Positions 11,857-22,124 of a DNA stretch of 64,000 bases are shown piece after piece (position 1 is the stretch's first letter; each line of letters begins with the position of its first letter). The stretch is from Cotesia glomerata. Taxonomy: Eukaryota > Arthropoda > Insecta > Hymenoptera > Braconidae. Location of the stretch: positions 2,976,001 through 3,040,000 of the forward strand of contig NC_058160.1 of the NCBI RefSeq assembly GCF_020080835.1, read 5' to 3'. Below the pieces are notes generated by a model, which ran no database searches, had not been told where the DNA came from, and saw only the letters and a program-made list of their open reading frames with translations. A program made the position numbers and the translations under genes.

Positions 11857-12814
11857 GCATCTTTAAAAATATCAATAATTAAGAAATAACTTTGAATCTT
11901 GTGAACTATTGACATTTTTAAAGATGTAAGCATTTTTTCAAATTTTTTGTTTTAATCTAATTTTTTTTTTTTTTAACTGAGGTCTTTTTTTGCTTCATTT
12001 TGATTTTTTCCTTTGTTCTCGGCGATACTCAAGACTTGTAAGAATCGTAGTTTTTCCTCGACGATGTTTTCTGGGAGGAGAATATCTAGATTTTGATGAC
12101 ATTGGCTTCAAAAAAAATAAAATTTTTTTTCATATGATTTTTTGGGGAGAAGACCGTCGTACCCCACAAAAAAAAATTTTTGTTTGATTTTTTGCAAAAT
12201 TTCGACTGATTTATTCGAAACAGACGGAAAATAAACGAATTTGATAGTTAAAAGCCGCAAAAACCGTTAAGGGGACCGTCGTGCCCCAGGCTCCCCTAAT
12301 TAACTTTTTACATATTATTACTGTAAATTTGACAGTTTTTATCTGTAAATCTGACATCTTATGGTTATGTTATTTTCACATATTATTTATGTAAATTTGA
12401 CAGTTTTTCTTTGCAAATCTAACAAAATCTGGCCATGTCAATTTAACATTCCCATATCTGTCATTTCCACAGATTATTTTATTCCGTGTAGAGGAAAATA
12501 CCACGGGGCCTAGCTTGGCCCAGCCTTGGCTCAAATATGTAAAACTCTGGGCCAAGCTTGTAAGCCAGGCTTGGCCCAGTTCTGGTTGAAGTCTGGGATG
12601 ATAACGATGGGCCAAGCCTGGTTACCAGGACTGGCCCACGCCTGGTTACCAGGGCTGAGCCATAGTTAATTTTCAAGTCTGGCCCATACCATTTGATAAA
12701 AAATGATAAAAAAGAATTATTGGAATGTTATTTTTTTATTTTATTTTGTAAGTAAAGTAAATTCAAACCTAACTGTAGCTAATTATAAGAAATAAAGTGT
12801 GAAAATCGTATCCG

Positions 12815-12900
12815 TTCTTCTAATCGAGATTCGAACCCGAGCCACGCGCTTGCCAGACCGATAACTAACCCCTACACCGTACGACCGATAAGTTGATGCA
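12815..12900 (-). mobile_element. tRNA-derived sequence, degenerate
   Basis: Read on the minus strand it contains GGTGTAGGGGTTAG (A-box-like), then GGTTCGAATCTC (B-box-like) at about tRNA spacing. The stems are not well preserved, so a SINE remnant or tRNA pseudogene is more likely than a working tRNA. Confidence 0.45.
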
Positions 12901-13394
12901 CATCTTATTATTCTGATAAGCTAAATCTATATAGTGACGAAGTGTGACGGTTTATTATTTATATAATTTGTGTTATTTAATATTGTGTTTCGATGAAAAT
13001 TAACTATTTTTTACAAATGTTTATTATAGTTAAAAAAAAATGAAAGAGTCAAGTTGTTATATTACTTTAAACTTTGTACATCGTTCTGTATATTTTTAAT
13101 ATCTTATGATAAATTTTCATGTTTAAAATTATCAATATTAAAAATTCAACTGTAAATTATTATATTTTAATTTTTTTAAGACTACATCAATTTTGACGAT
13201 ATGCAATTGTCTTGGTTAAATAATAAATTTTAAATTTTAGAATTTGTTAGCAAATATTCGTTAAACAATAAATGTTTACTGTTTAAAATTCTATTACTTA
13301 ATGATTTATTAAGTTTGAATTTCCCATTGAATGGCTAAGGCTAGGTTACCCAATTCTGGCTCAAGTCTTGGTTGTGATTCAACGCCCATGGCTA

Positions 13395-13621
13395 CAAAGA
13401 AAAAAAAATTTACTTAATTAAATCAAGTAAATAATTTTTAAGGATTTCATCTTCTTGATTTGAGTAGAAAAATTCTTAAGCTAAGAAATTTTTCTCGATT
13501 TAAGTAAATTTTATTTAATTAAAGAATTTTTCGTTTTGATTGAAGACAATTAAACTCTTCAAAGTTATTTTCTTGGTTCAAGAATTTTTCTCTTGAATTA
13601 AGTTAATTTTTTTTTTCAGTG
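13395..13621. mobile_element. CTTGA family element, copy 2
   Basis: CAAAGAAAAAAAAATTTACT at the left, TTTTTTTTTTCAGTG at the right, TA on both sides. It is nested in the GGCCCAAGCTTGG element and splits its repeat array. Confidence 0.85.
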
Positions 13622-14046
13622 TAGGTTTCCCAATCTTGGCTAACCCTTGGGTAATCATTGTGGCCGTGACTGGGTGACCCAGTTCTGGCCCAGGCTCGGG
13701 TAATAATTGGGCCGACCAAGGCGTGGTTGCCCAGTCTTGGCCCAAACTTGGGTCACCGATGAATCGCCAAGGCTAGGTTAGCCAGTCTTGGCACAAGCTT
13801 GGATAATTATTGGCATGGCCGAGGCTGGGTTAACCAGTTTTGGCCCACGCTTGGGTCGCCAATAAATGGCCAAGGCTGAGTTAGCCAGTCTTGGCCCAAG
13901 ATTGGGTAATCATTGGCATGGCCGAGGCTGGGTTAAACAGCCTGGCCCACGCATGGGCTCATACAGGTACGCCGAAGCTAGGTTTCCCAGTACTGACCCA
14001 AGCCTGGCCCCTTTGTCAACTCTGGGGGTTTCCTGCATCGGTAGAT

Positions 14047-14400
14047 TAGGCCAAAAAGACGTATATAAAAAGTTTTTTTTTATCATTAATCTGGAAATTT
14101 GTTGAAACGCAAAAAATCAAAAGGCTTAGCTGAAAAAAATTTTCTAATAGCCAAAAAGGCAAATGAAAAAAATTTGTGTCTATACAAAATGTTTACTAAA
14201 AGCTTTACAAATAAAACTCGATCAAAATATTACTATAGAATATGAAAATCTACTGTAGAAAGCAAATATACACAATAAATTAATGCCAAATTAGATGGCA
14301 CAAAACATTCATACAACCTTTTGGCTTTAAATAAAAAAAAATTTGTAATTTCCGAAACCAAAAGAGTATAAAATTTGATAAATACGTCTTTGTGGCTTAG
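14047..14400. repeat. Inverted-repeat-bounded segment
   Basis: TAGGCCAAAAAGACGTAT near 14047 is answered by ATACGTCTTTGTGGCTTA near 14382. Possibly a small DNA element. No gene. Confidence 0.4.
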
Positions 14401-14488
14401 GAAAATTTTTTTTTATTTTTAATCTTAGAATATTTTGCCCATTGAAAAGCGATGGGCAAAAGAATCGTTACACGCCCTTTTAGCATTG

Positions 14489-14641
14489 CACGGAAAAAAG
14501 TGATTCTAAATTTGTATCTGCACGTAGTTCTAAGTTTGCATTTTATGTATTATATCTATACACTTATTAGACTAAAAACAGCAAAGCTAAGCCGAAAGTA
14601 GCACATCTGTCGTACAAAATTAGAATCACTTTTTTTCGGTG
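14489..14641. mobile_element. Small element, CACGGAAAAAAGTG ends
   Basis: CACGGAAAAAAGTGATTCTA at the left and its inverted complement at the right (ending CACTTTTTTTCGGTG), followed by TA. 153 bp, non-coding. Confidence 0.75.
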
Positions 14642-14910
14642 TAGAAACTCGATAAGTAAAAAATTCAATTTGCGTACATATAATAATTATTGTCATTACC
14701 TAACATCAAAACAGTCTTCATTAAATAATAAAAGATTTATAAGGTTCGTTAATTATCTAAAAAAGTGGAATTGACACAATTGTTTTACTGGTGTGGCTTC
14801 AGTAATGAACTTAACTTAAATTTCAGGTGTGATGAATTATACAACTTTCCAACAAAATGTTCTAGGAAGAATTAATAAAAACTGATTATTATTCAGGCAC
14901 ACCTGAATAA

Positions 14911-15238
14911 TAAGACCGTTCGACAGTGAGCCAGTGGATGTCTGGCTGGGAAGACCACTATGACAGCGGCATGAAATATTTGGTTACCACTGCAATGATA
15001 AAGACGATGCAGCCTCTGGAAATTAGAGCCGGTGGCCTGTTTGTTCTCACTCTCGAAACCTTTATTTCGGTAATAAATTTAATATTCAAAAATAGGAATT
15101 TAAACACGACAGAAATTGAACAACTACTCACGATTTTATCAATGCTGTGTTATAACAATAAACTCTGTTGTTTAGATTGTCAAGACTTCGTACTCGGTTT
15201 TCCTGTTTCTGACTTCTGCAAGTAAAGAAGAGTCTTAA
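14911..15238 (+). pseudogene. Odorant receptor 3' fragment
   Basis: The last two exons of an OR remain: 14911-15069 (SQWMSGWEDHYDSGMKY... ending FIS at a GT donor) and 15176-15238 (IVKTSYSVFLFLTS..., stop TAA). The length from the donor back to the expected exon start is exactly 159 nt, but there the acceptor AG is gone and the first codon reads TAA. No exon 1-4 is found upstream, where transposons lie. The protein resembles the end of pseudogene H (MQP(L/M)E(I/V)(R/K)AGG(L/I)F), so it is probably a sister copy. Called broken, although rescue by a distant acceptor cannot be excluded. Confidence 0.8.
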
Positions 15239-15589
15239 ATGGTTTAGGTTTTTTGCCTAATGCTGTATAATAGTTATATACTTATTGTGTTGACGTAGTA
15301 GTAATCAACTTTGTATAAATAGCAGTAAATACAATTAACACTTTTTTCAATAAAATAACTTATTGAGACTAGAAAAAATTATTTTTATTTATAAGAAAAT
15401 ATTTTTAGCAAAATATCGAACTTGAAATAAAAATTATAAAATGTGTCAAATACCCTTTTAAGAATTTTAAGTAAAATAAACTTAAATTATTAGAGAACTG
15501 TTTGGAATAAGTTACTTTTGTTTAGTTAATAATTTTCAACGGTGTTCTGAATATATACAAGTACTTTGTATGACTACGGATGATAGATT
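15239..15589. other. Intergenic spacer
   Basis: AT-rich sequence between the OR fragment and the conserved upstream block of gene C. I see no gene or repeat here. Confidence 0.5.
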
Positions 15590-15720
15590 GAAGAGGAGGA
15601 ATAAAATGAAATTTACTTACCCTCAAAGTTTCTCAGTATCACAAAAGCGATCAATAAATTAAATTTACAGTGTCTCAGCCCTCATTAAATATTAAAAGTT
15701 TCTTTGTTTCCTCCTTTCAA
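15590..15720 (+). promoter_or_regulatory. Upstream block shared by genes C and E
   Basis: The phrases AAAGTTTCTCA, GCGATCAATAAATTA and CTCATTAAATATTAAAAG recur in the same order at 21740-21865, upstream of gene E, with diverged sequence between. This is consistent with retained promoter or 5' UTR sequence after the C/E duplication. No transcription start can be read. Confidence 0.5.
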
Positions 15721-15976
15721 CGCATAAAATGTATTATTGTACCAACTGTGTTTTCCACGTATCTTATAATTATTCTCTGCATAATAAATTATCGGCAAAT
15801 TACACGTTTCTGAGGTTGGGGCGGTACATTAAGAACAATGTAAGAGAGTTAAACTTTTTTAGTGGAAATACATTGTATTCCAGTTTTCCACCCCTTAGGG
15901 TTAACTTGGCTGCAAATATAGATAAATTTCTTAGTAATTTGAATAACATTAAACTTATATATAATTCTCTACGGTG

Positions 15977-17837
15977 ATGGAAAATATAGCAATTGATATT
16001 CATCGGAAGTTTTTGAACATTAACGTAGCAATTCTGAGGCAAGTAAACTGCTAATGTCTTTAAAAATATACGAAATCATTCTGCATCATTAGAATATTTT
16101 TTTATATATATTATAAATACTCTAATAACTTACAATTACAGATATAGTGGTGTTTGGCCACTTTTGCCATCAGCCAAAGCAGGTTGGAAAGTGCTGAATT
16201 CTATTTTCAGAATCGTAAATTTCGTATTTTTCATAACATTTTTAATGGCTGTGGCTGCTGATGTGGCGGAAAATTTCGACAGCTTAGAAATAGTTGGGAA
16301 CGATGGATGCTTTTTTATCGGAACTACTATGGCTGTTATGAAAGCATGTAAATTTTGGAATTCATACAACAAAATAATTAAGTTAATCCACGAAGTTTAT
16401 GACCCGATAGACACACTCATAAGAAGCTCTGGTAAATTTAAAAAGCAAAAAACTAATTAACCATCTTAACTAATACATCTTATCTACGCAATGACCAGAT
16501 CGCGGGATACTTATTAATATAAAGAGAAGCCATTTTGAAGAGTCTATAGCTCACTATGGGTTTTGTGTTCTCTGTACATTATTTGCTTTTTGCATTTTAT
16601 TTTTGATTCCCCGCGAAAAAGGATCTTTACCATTTCGAACAGTTTATCCATTCGATGTTACCAAATCACCATACTATGAGCTGATAATGGTTTATCAATA
16701 TTATTGCTTGGTTTACCTTTTGGCCGTCGTTCTTGCGATGGATATAACTACCATAGGATTTATAAGATGGTCAGCTCTTCAACTGATTGCTTTGACATCA
16801 AATTTTAAAAACTGTAACGTTAAATTATATAAATGTACAGTGATAATAAAAGAGCCAGCTGATACGATGAAAATTTTTGATCAAATTGACAAGCTCGAAA
16901 TAACCTACAATGATTGGGAAGTGAAACAATATTTGTTTTTTGATTTTGGTGAAAGAGCCTTTGAGGATTCGTTTTCAAGGCGGTTCAAAATTTGCATTAA
17001 AAACCACCAAAGACTTGTCAAAACGATCTTTAATCTCAATGGGACATTGAGTTTTTTGATGCTGGTACAGTTTGGAACCAGTACTTGTATCATTTGTCTT
17101 AATGGCTACCAATTAATTTTAGTAAGAGTTTGTTAACTTACTAGTCGATCAATAAGCTTTATAATTCGTTTTATTTTTAATTTATTGATCTAGAAAGGAG
17201 GAAATCAAGCAGATCTCGCTAAATTTTTATCATACTTAGTATTAAGTTTTGCCGAATTGTTTTTTTGGTGTTGGTACGGAAATGAATTCACCTCTGTCGT
17301 AAGTTGCTTTCAATACTTTGGAGATAATAATTATCCTCAGTAAGTTTATCGAGCACTCATCCTTGTGTCAAATAGCTGGTATATAACCCTAACCAGCTGA
17401 TAATTATTATCAAAAAATTCTCAACAATTATTCGCTAAATTAATCTAGTACCGTTTTATAAGTTTGTTGTCTTAATAATAAGGCGGACACTCTTACCTAC
17501 AATCAATGGATGTCTGGTTGGGAAGAATTTACTCGAGAGCATGACCTCGGGGACAGAAATGAGCTAACTAACCTAGTGACTCTTTCAATGATTCCCGCTA
17601 TGAAACAGCTAGAATTCAAAGCAGTTGGTCTGTTTAACCTATCAATGCCTACATTTTTATCGGTAAGCATCATTCTATCCTTATCATTAATTTCCTCACT
17701 AACTAATCAATTAAAAAAATTTAAACAATTGACAGATTTTGGTCTTGAATTCCACGTAAACTGTCTAAATATATTTTTCATAGGTTGTGAAGAGCTCATA
17801 CTCGATCCTACTTCTTCTAGACCAGTTTACAGAATAA
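15977..17837 (+). CDS. Odorant receptor C
   Basis: Complete 437-residue 7tm_6 odorant receptor. Exons: 15977-16038, 16142-16431, 16499-17121, 17194-17298, 17483-17662 and 17784-17837. The start gives MENIAIDIHRKFLNI, matching the other first exons. Intron 1 uses a GC donor (CTGAG|GCAAGT) where the E paralogue has GT. Motifs: YPFD and IRW in exon 3, CWYGNEF in exon 4, QWMSGWEEF in exon 5 (180 nt, longer than the usual 159-171), and VVKSSYS before the stop. Gene E is a close duplicate with identical exon 2 protein and nearly identical introns. No disabling change is seen. Expected to be an odour-specific partner of Orco. Confidence 0.95.
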
Positions 17838-18488
17838 TAAAAATCAACAATTATGATTTTAATGACTCCAACTCATAAAGTTATAGACTATTTGTTTAGT
17901 ATTTTAAATCTTTGAATTCAAAATCAAAGTTTTAAATAGTTCAAATACTAATTTACGATTTAATTGTTTTAATCATTGTAATCATACGATAATCATCACT
18001 CATCTCAAAGCACATCAATAATTGTTATGTTAATCCATAAATAAACTATTTTTTTTATTCTAACACAAATACTCGCAATATCACTGAGGTAATATATTGT
18101 CCCAAATTAAATTCTGAAAATATAATATATTTCTCATAGAAATTTCATTAATCATTCTATTTATTAGTAAAATTATAATTAGATTTTACTTACTATGCCA
18201 GATGCTGAGTATAATTTTAAAGATCTGACAATTTTCCAAAGGAAATTTGTTTCTTCCTTGTCCATGGCACAATACTAAGGAATGCAGAAATGGAAGGCTA
18301 GGTCGTAAATCGTTGCGACACTTTCGAGATCCCTAACCTGTCAAACAGTCTAATCTTGACCTGGGAACTCTCAACATTTTTGAAGTAGGCGGTATGATTA
18401 ATCATTTTTAATTATAAATACCTATACATAATTAATCAACTGAATGACGAGTATCTTCCAGATGAACAAAAATTCAAATCAAATACAT
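17838..18488. other. Convergent spacer between genes C and D
   Basis: It holds the gene C 3' flank, with AATAAA at about 18040. The stretch around 18000-18110, including ACTCGCAATATCACTGAGGT, has a counterpart at 24350-24460 behind gene E, which shows how far the duplication extends. No gene seen. Confidence 0.6.
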
Positions 18489-20922
18489 TTAATCCATCAC
18501 CGTGTTAAGGACCGCATAGAATGAAGATGCCTTCTGCAGCACCTGGATGACAATCAACAATCAGTTTATAGCTCAATAAAGTTAAATTCATCTCATTCGT
18601 TAATGAACGAGTCTATTTGATAAAAAAAATAACAAAAATTACCGACAAAAATGTTTTGACCGAGAAAACAGAAAAATAACCAGCTCTTATCTCAAGTGGT
18701 TTTACGGATTGTATCAGTGCAATTATCAAGAGATCACCAACTTCTCGGTTGAGGTAATTATGCCACGGTACATTGTACTGACTATCTCGAAGCGCTTCCT
18801 CTTGTAGAGTTAGTAGAGTCCCGAAAATACAGTAATAAAATAATTCGGTGATCACGGCAAAAAATAATATCACACATTTTATGATACTTTTGTTGTGTTT
18901 GATCGCCTAAAAAAATAAATTTGCTTTTAATTTACTTACATATACCTTTACTAATGCCAAAAAGATGTGTATCTCATTAGCACCCCTCTAATTTATCTGC
19001 ACACTAAAAAAAAAAAAAAAAAATTAACTTGAATCAAGAGAATAATTATTAAATCAAGTAAAATTTACTTAAACATAAAAAAATTTATTAATTTAACAAT
19101 TTTTTTACTCAAATCAAGACGATAAGTTCTTAAAAATTATTTTCTTGATTCAAATTAATTTTTTTTTCTGTGCCCATGAATTTATAAAAAAAAAATCACG
19201 TTAAGTACCCAACTGGCTTGATAGATATAAAAACACATGACTGCGTTGCTGGTCAACATTTGAAAGCGCAATGTCAGGCTGAATGTACCATTGAATTTAT
19301 CGATGCAATTGATAATTCCTTGGTGGTGTTTGATACAAGTTTTTAGTCTCAAAATAAATGAATCTTCGACAACATTTATCTCTTCGGTTTCAAACGGAGC
19401 AAATACCTTTATTTCGTACTGTCCTTTGCTTACTTTAAAATATTCATAGTTCTCGATTTGTATGTACGTATCCTCAGTTATCAAAAAATTATCTCGCTCA
19501 GCAGTGGCAGGTTCGCAGTTTCTGTAATTGCTCTGTAAAATTTCTATTTGAACCTTGATCCATCTTATCGAGCCTAGTACCAGAATATCAAATAACGCGA
19601 ACCATATGCAGCATGTTAATACTGCCCAAAACTGGATAAAAAACGCCAAACCATCCGATGCTTTTAATGATATAAAGAATACCAAAGAAAATACAACACT
19701 CAACACACTTGCGAAGAAAGCTAATTCAATATTCTGGTAGTAAACTGCTGTACGTATTGTTGTCAATATTCCAAGATCTGAAATGTATTTTTATTTTAAT
19801 AATTTGTCAGAGTTAGAAGCTATAAGGTCTAAGGCAAATCTTTAGTTGCGAGAAATTTATGCAAGCAAACGCTACCTATCGAAATTTCTTGGTACTAAAA
19901 AATATATAACATATTTACATTGAAAAAAAATTAACTTAAATCAAGTAAAATTTATACTTAAATCAAGAAAAATTCTTAGTCAAAAAATTTTTTTTCTCAA
20001 ATCAAAAAGATCAAGTTCTTCAAAATTAATTCAATGATTTTAATTAATTTTTTTTTCGTGCTTAAACTTGCTGACTAAGATATTTTCTGGGATATATCCT
20101 CATCATATAAGTTTCATAAATTTTTTTTGTATGGTCTTAAAATCGTTTAGAGAAATATATAATTATAAAAAATTGAATTTTTGATACTAGAAACTAAAAA
20201 GTTGCCCATAATGCCAGTGTTAAATTTTTTTCTACCTGCAATTGCTAAATTTAATTGAATTTATTAACAGTAAAAATTAATTGAAAATAACTAATAACTA
20301 AACATACAATAGCAAGGGGACTATATCAATTATTAAAAAAAATTTATTCGGTGTCGAATCAAAAATTTTAAAATATAAAATTGAAAATAAATTAGTAAAA
20401 TTATTTAAAAATTACAATTTGGCAAAGACGTGTTTAAAGAAAAAGATATTTTTTATAATTAAAAACAGTGAAATTAAATTAAAATTCACCAGATGAGTAC
20501 TTCAAAAGTTCAATTGGCTTGTAAATAGATTCAATAAGCTCGTGAATTTTTTTTTGAGATGTATGCAACTTGATAATCTTTATCATTGTGACACTTAGCG
20601 GCGCTAATAACCCAACTACATCACTAACAGCTTCAATGTTTGTCAAATTTTGAAAAATTTCTATCACAGAGGCCAGTTGCACTGATATTAAAATTAACCA
20701 ATTAATTGATTTGACGAAAAAATTGCACACATTCTCTATTTTATTGTTCGATTCAAAATTCCAAACACCGCAAATTCTAAAAAAAAAAAAATGAAATATT
20801 AAACTTGTGACAGATGAAAAAAATCAATACGTATCAAACGATATAAAACACCTAAAAATGTTGTAAGTACAATCGACTATTTTACGATACGACCCTATGG
20901 GAGTTCTCCGGTTCGCTCCCAT
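18489..20922 (-). CDS. Odorant receptor D (divergent clade, one intron lost, loop shortened)
   Basis: 414-residue OR on the minus strand. Exons in transcript order: 20852-20922, 20490-20776, 19209-19777, 18643-18906 and 18489-18542, all in phase with GT-AG junctions. The start gives MGANRRTPIGSYRKIV; this exon is 71 nt, and the phase (two bases over) matches the array. Two oddities. Exon 3 is 54 nt shorter than the 623-nt standard because the loop that carries YPFD elsewhere is missing in frame (LKASDG runs straight into LAFFIQFW). Also the usual fourth and fifth exons are one 264-nt exon, so that intron is absent. The terminal VLQKASSFYAVLNT resembles gene I. Introns hold two CTTGA elements. 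The frame is open throughout, so it may be functional, but the missing loop makes that uncertain. Confidence 0.88.
19002..19172. mobile_element. CTTGA family element, copy 3
   Basis: CACTAAAAAAAAA at the left and TTTTTTTTCTGTG at the right, with CTTGAATCAAG-like words inside. It lies in the intron before the fused exon of gene D. Confidence 0.8.
19919..20060. mobile_element. CTTGA family element, copy 4
   Basis: Short diverged copy (CATTGAAAAAAAATTAACTT to TTTTTTTTTCGTG) in the large intron of gene D. Confidence 0.75.
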
Positions 20923-21739
20923 TTTTTTTTTTTTTTTATTTATTCTTTGTTATATTTTTAGAATAAAACAAACTGCACAATTGATTTGATTTTTATTTTT
21001 TGGCTTAAGAATACAGCTGCAAGTGTTGGAGTATAATAAATACCAAGTATAAGACGCCTTCGCGGTTCGAATTCAACATTTTTATAGGTTCTACACAATT
21101 ATTATCTTCGTCAGCTACTATTATAAATAGAAGCTGTTATTTACTTATTAGCGCAGTTGGTAAAGTCACGCGATTCCGCGGCTTCGTTGAAAACTTACAC
21201 GATTCGTTTTTCATGTGAATTATTGATCAGAATGTCGAACTCTTCGTAGCTCCACACTTAATAATTCTTATAGTTGGAAAAACAAAATTAAACTCAATTT
21301 TTACTTAATTTTTAGTAAAGTAAATTTTATTTTATTATTATTATGTATTATTGTCCTGTTCTTTTTTAATTAATATTTCCAAAAATACAAACTCGTAAAA
21401 TATATTCGTTGTTATTATACTTTACTGAATTTTAGCCGATAAAGAAACAGTTGCAATCCAGAAATTCAATAATTGCTGAAAATAACAATAAAAAAATTAA
21501 GTAAACGGTTGACGCGAAGGATCATCCTTGCAACTTCTCGCTAATTCCGCGCCTAAGCGCTTAAAATTGCACTTGTGACGTTTTTGAGCTCTCTGAGCTC
21601 AAAGAGTTAGACGTTCTATGCTTTTGAGCTCTTTAAGCTCGCCAAAATTAGTGCAAACTCGGGACATGAGATTTGTGTTAAGCTTTATTAAATTTTAAAC
21701 GGTGTAAGGCGTGTCGCTTGACTTTAAGTGGTGGTTTCA
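20923..21739. other. Head-to-head spacer between genes D and E, D side
   Basis: Upstream region of gene D. It contains an A-box-like TAGCGCAGTTGG near 21150 without a matching B box, and a copy of the GAGCTC-rich dispersed repeat at 21480-21680 (compare 255-400). No gene. Confidence 0.5.
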
Positions 21740-21865
21740 GGGGAAGGAGTAAAATTAAACTCACACTCACTAAGTTTCTCAATGAGACAAATAAATAGCG
21801 ATCAATAAATTATTATTCAAGTGAATAATAATTTTTCTCTCATTAGATATTCAAGGATGCTCTAA
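21740..21865 (+). promoter_or_regulatory. Upstream block shared by genes E and C
   Basis: Counterpart of 15590-15720: AAGTTTCTCA, then GCGATCAATAAATTA, then CTCATTAGATATTCAAG. It lies about 260 nt before the gene E start, against about 260 nt for gene C, so spacing is preserved as well. Confidence 0.5.
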
Positions 21866-22124
21866 ATACGTCCTCTTGTTTGTAATGAAACAATCTTTCA
21901 ATATTCTCATTACATTTTTCATGTGTTAGGTAATTACGAATGCATAATATATATTAGTGAGAATTGACATGTTGTGTGGCGAAATATTATGAGTGATATT
22001 TTAAATCGGTTTGAAAAAATACAGGACATTGGTGTCTTTTGAGCTCGAGAGCTTACTTGGCAATAAAGATAATTATACTTACGAAGGGTTGGAGTCAATT
22101 CAGATTGACTAACTTTCTTCTATC

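Larger units (their letters stand above)
10110..12489. mobile_element. Composite element with CACGGAAAAAAA ends
   Basis: The left end (ACACGGAAAAAAAGACTC) and right end (TTTTATTCCGTGTA) are imperfect inverted repeats, and both flanks carry repeated ACTGTCAAATTTACAG-like words on either strand (10130-10280 and 12310-12470). The interior is almost entirely later insertions, listed separately. At 11930-12290 I see no gene. No transposase. Confidence 0.55.
12490..14045. mobile_element. Element with degenerate GGCCCAAGCTTGG tandem units
   Basis: Unlike its AT-rich surroundings, 12490-12690 and 13320-14030 consist of diverged units built on TTGGCCCA / TGGGCCAA words (for example CCAGTCTTGGCCCAAGCTTG), spaced about 50-100 bp. 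The flanks GGAAAATACCACGGGGCC and GGCCCC...GGGGGTTTCCTGC are loosely inverted. The apparent reading frames across it are repeat translations, not genes. Confidence 0.55.

Noticed and set aside
12815..12900. Minus-strand tRNA
   Set aside because: Box-like motifs are present but stems are not maintained.
12376..14105. Open frames with GPSL/LGQA-type residues
   Set aside because: They follow the GGCCCAAGCTTGG repeat units on both strands and match no protein pattern.
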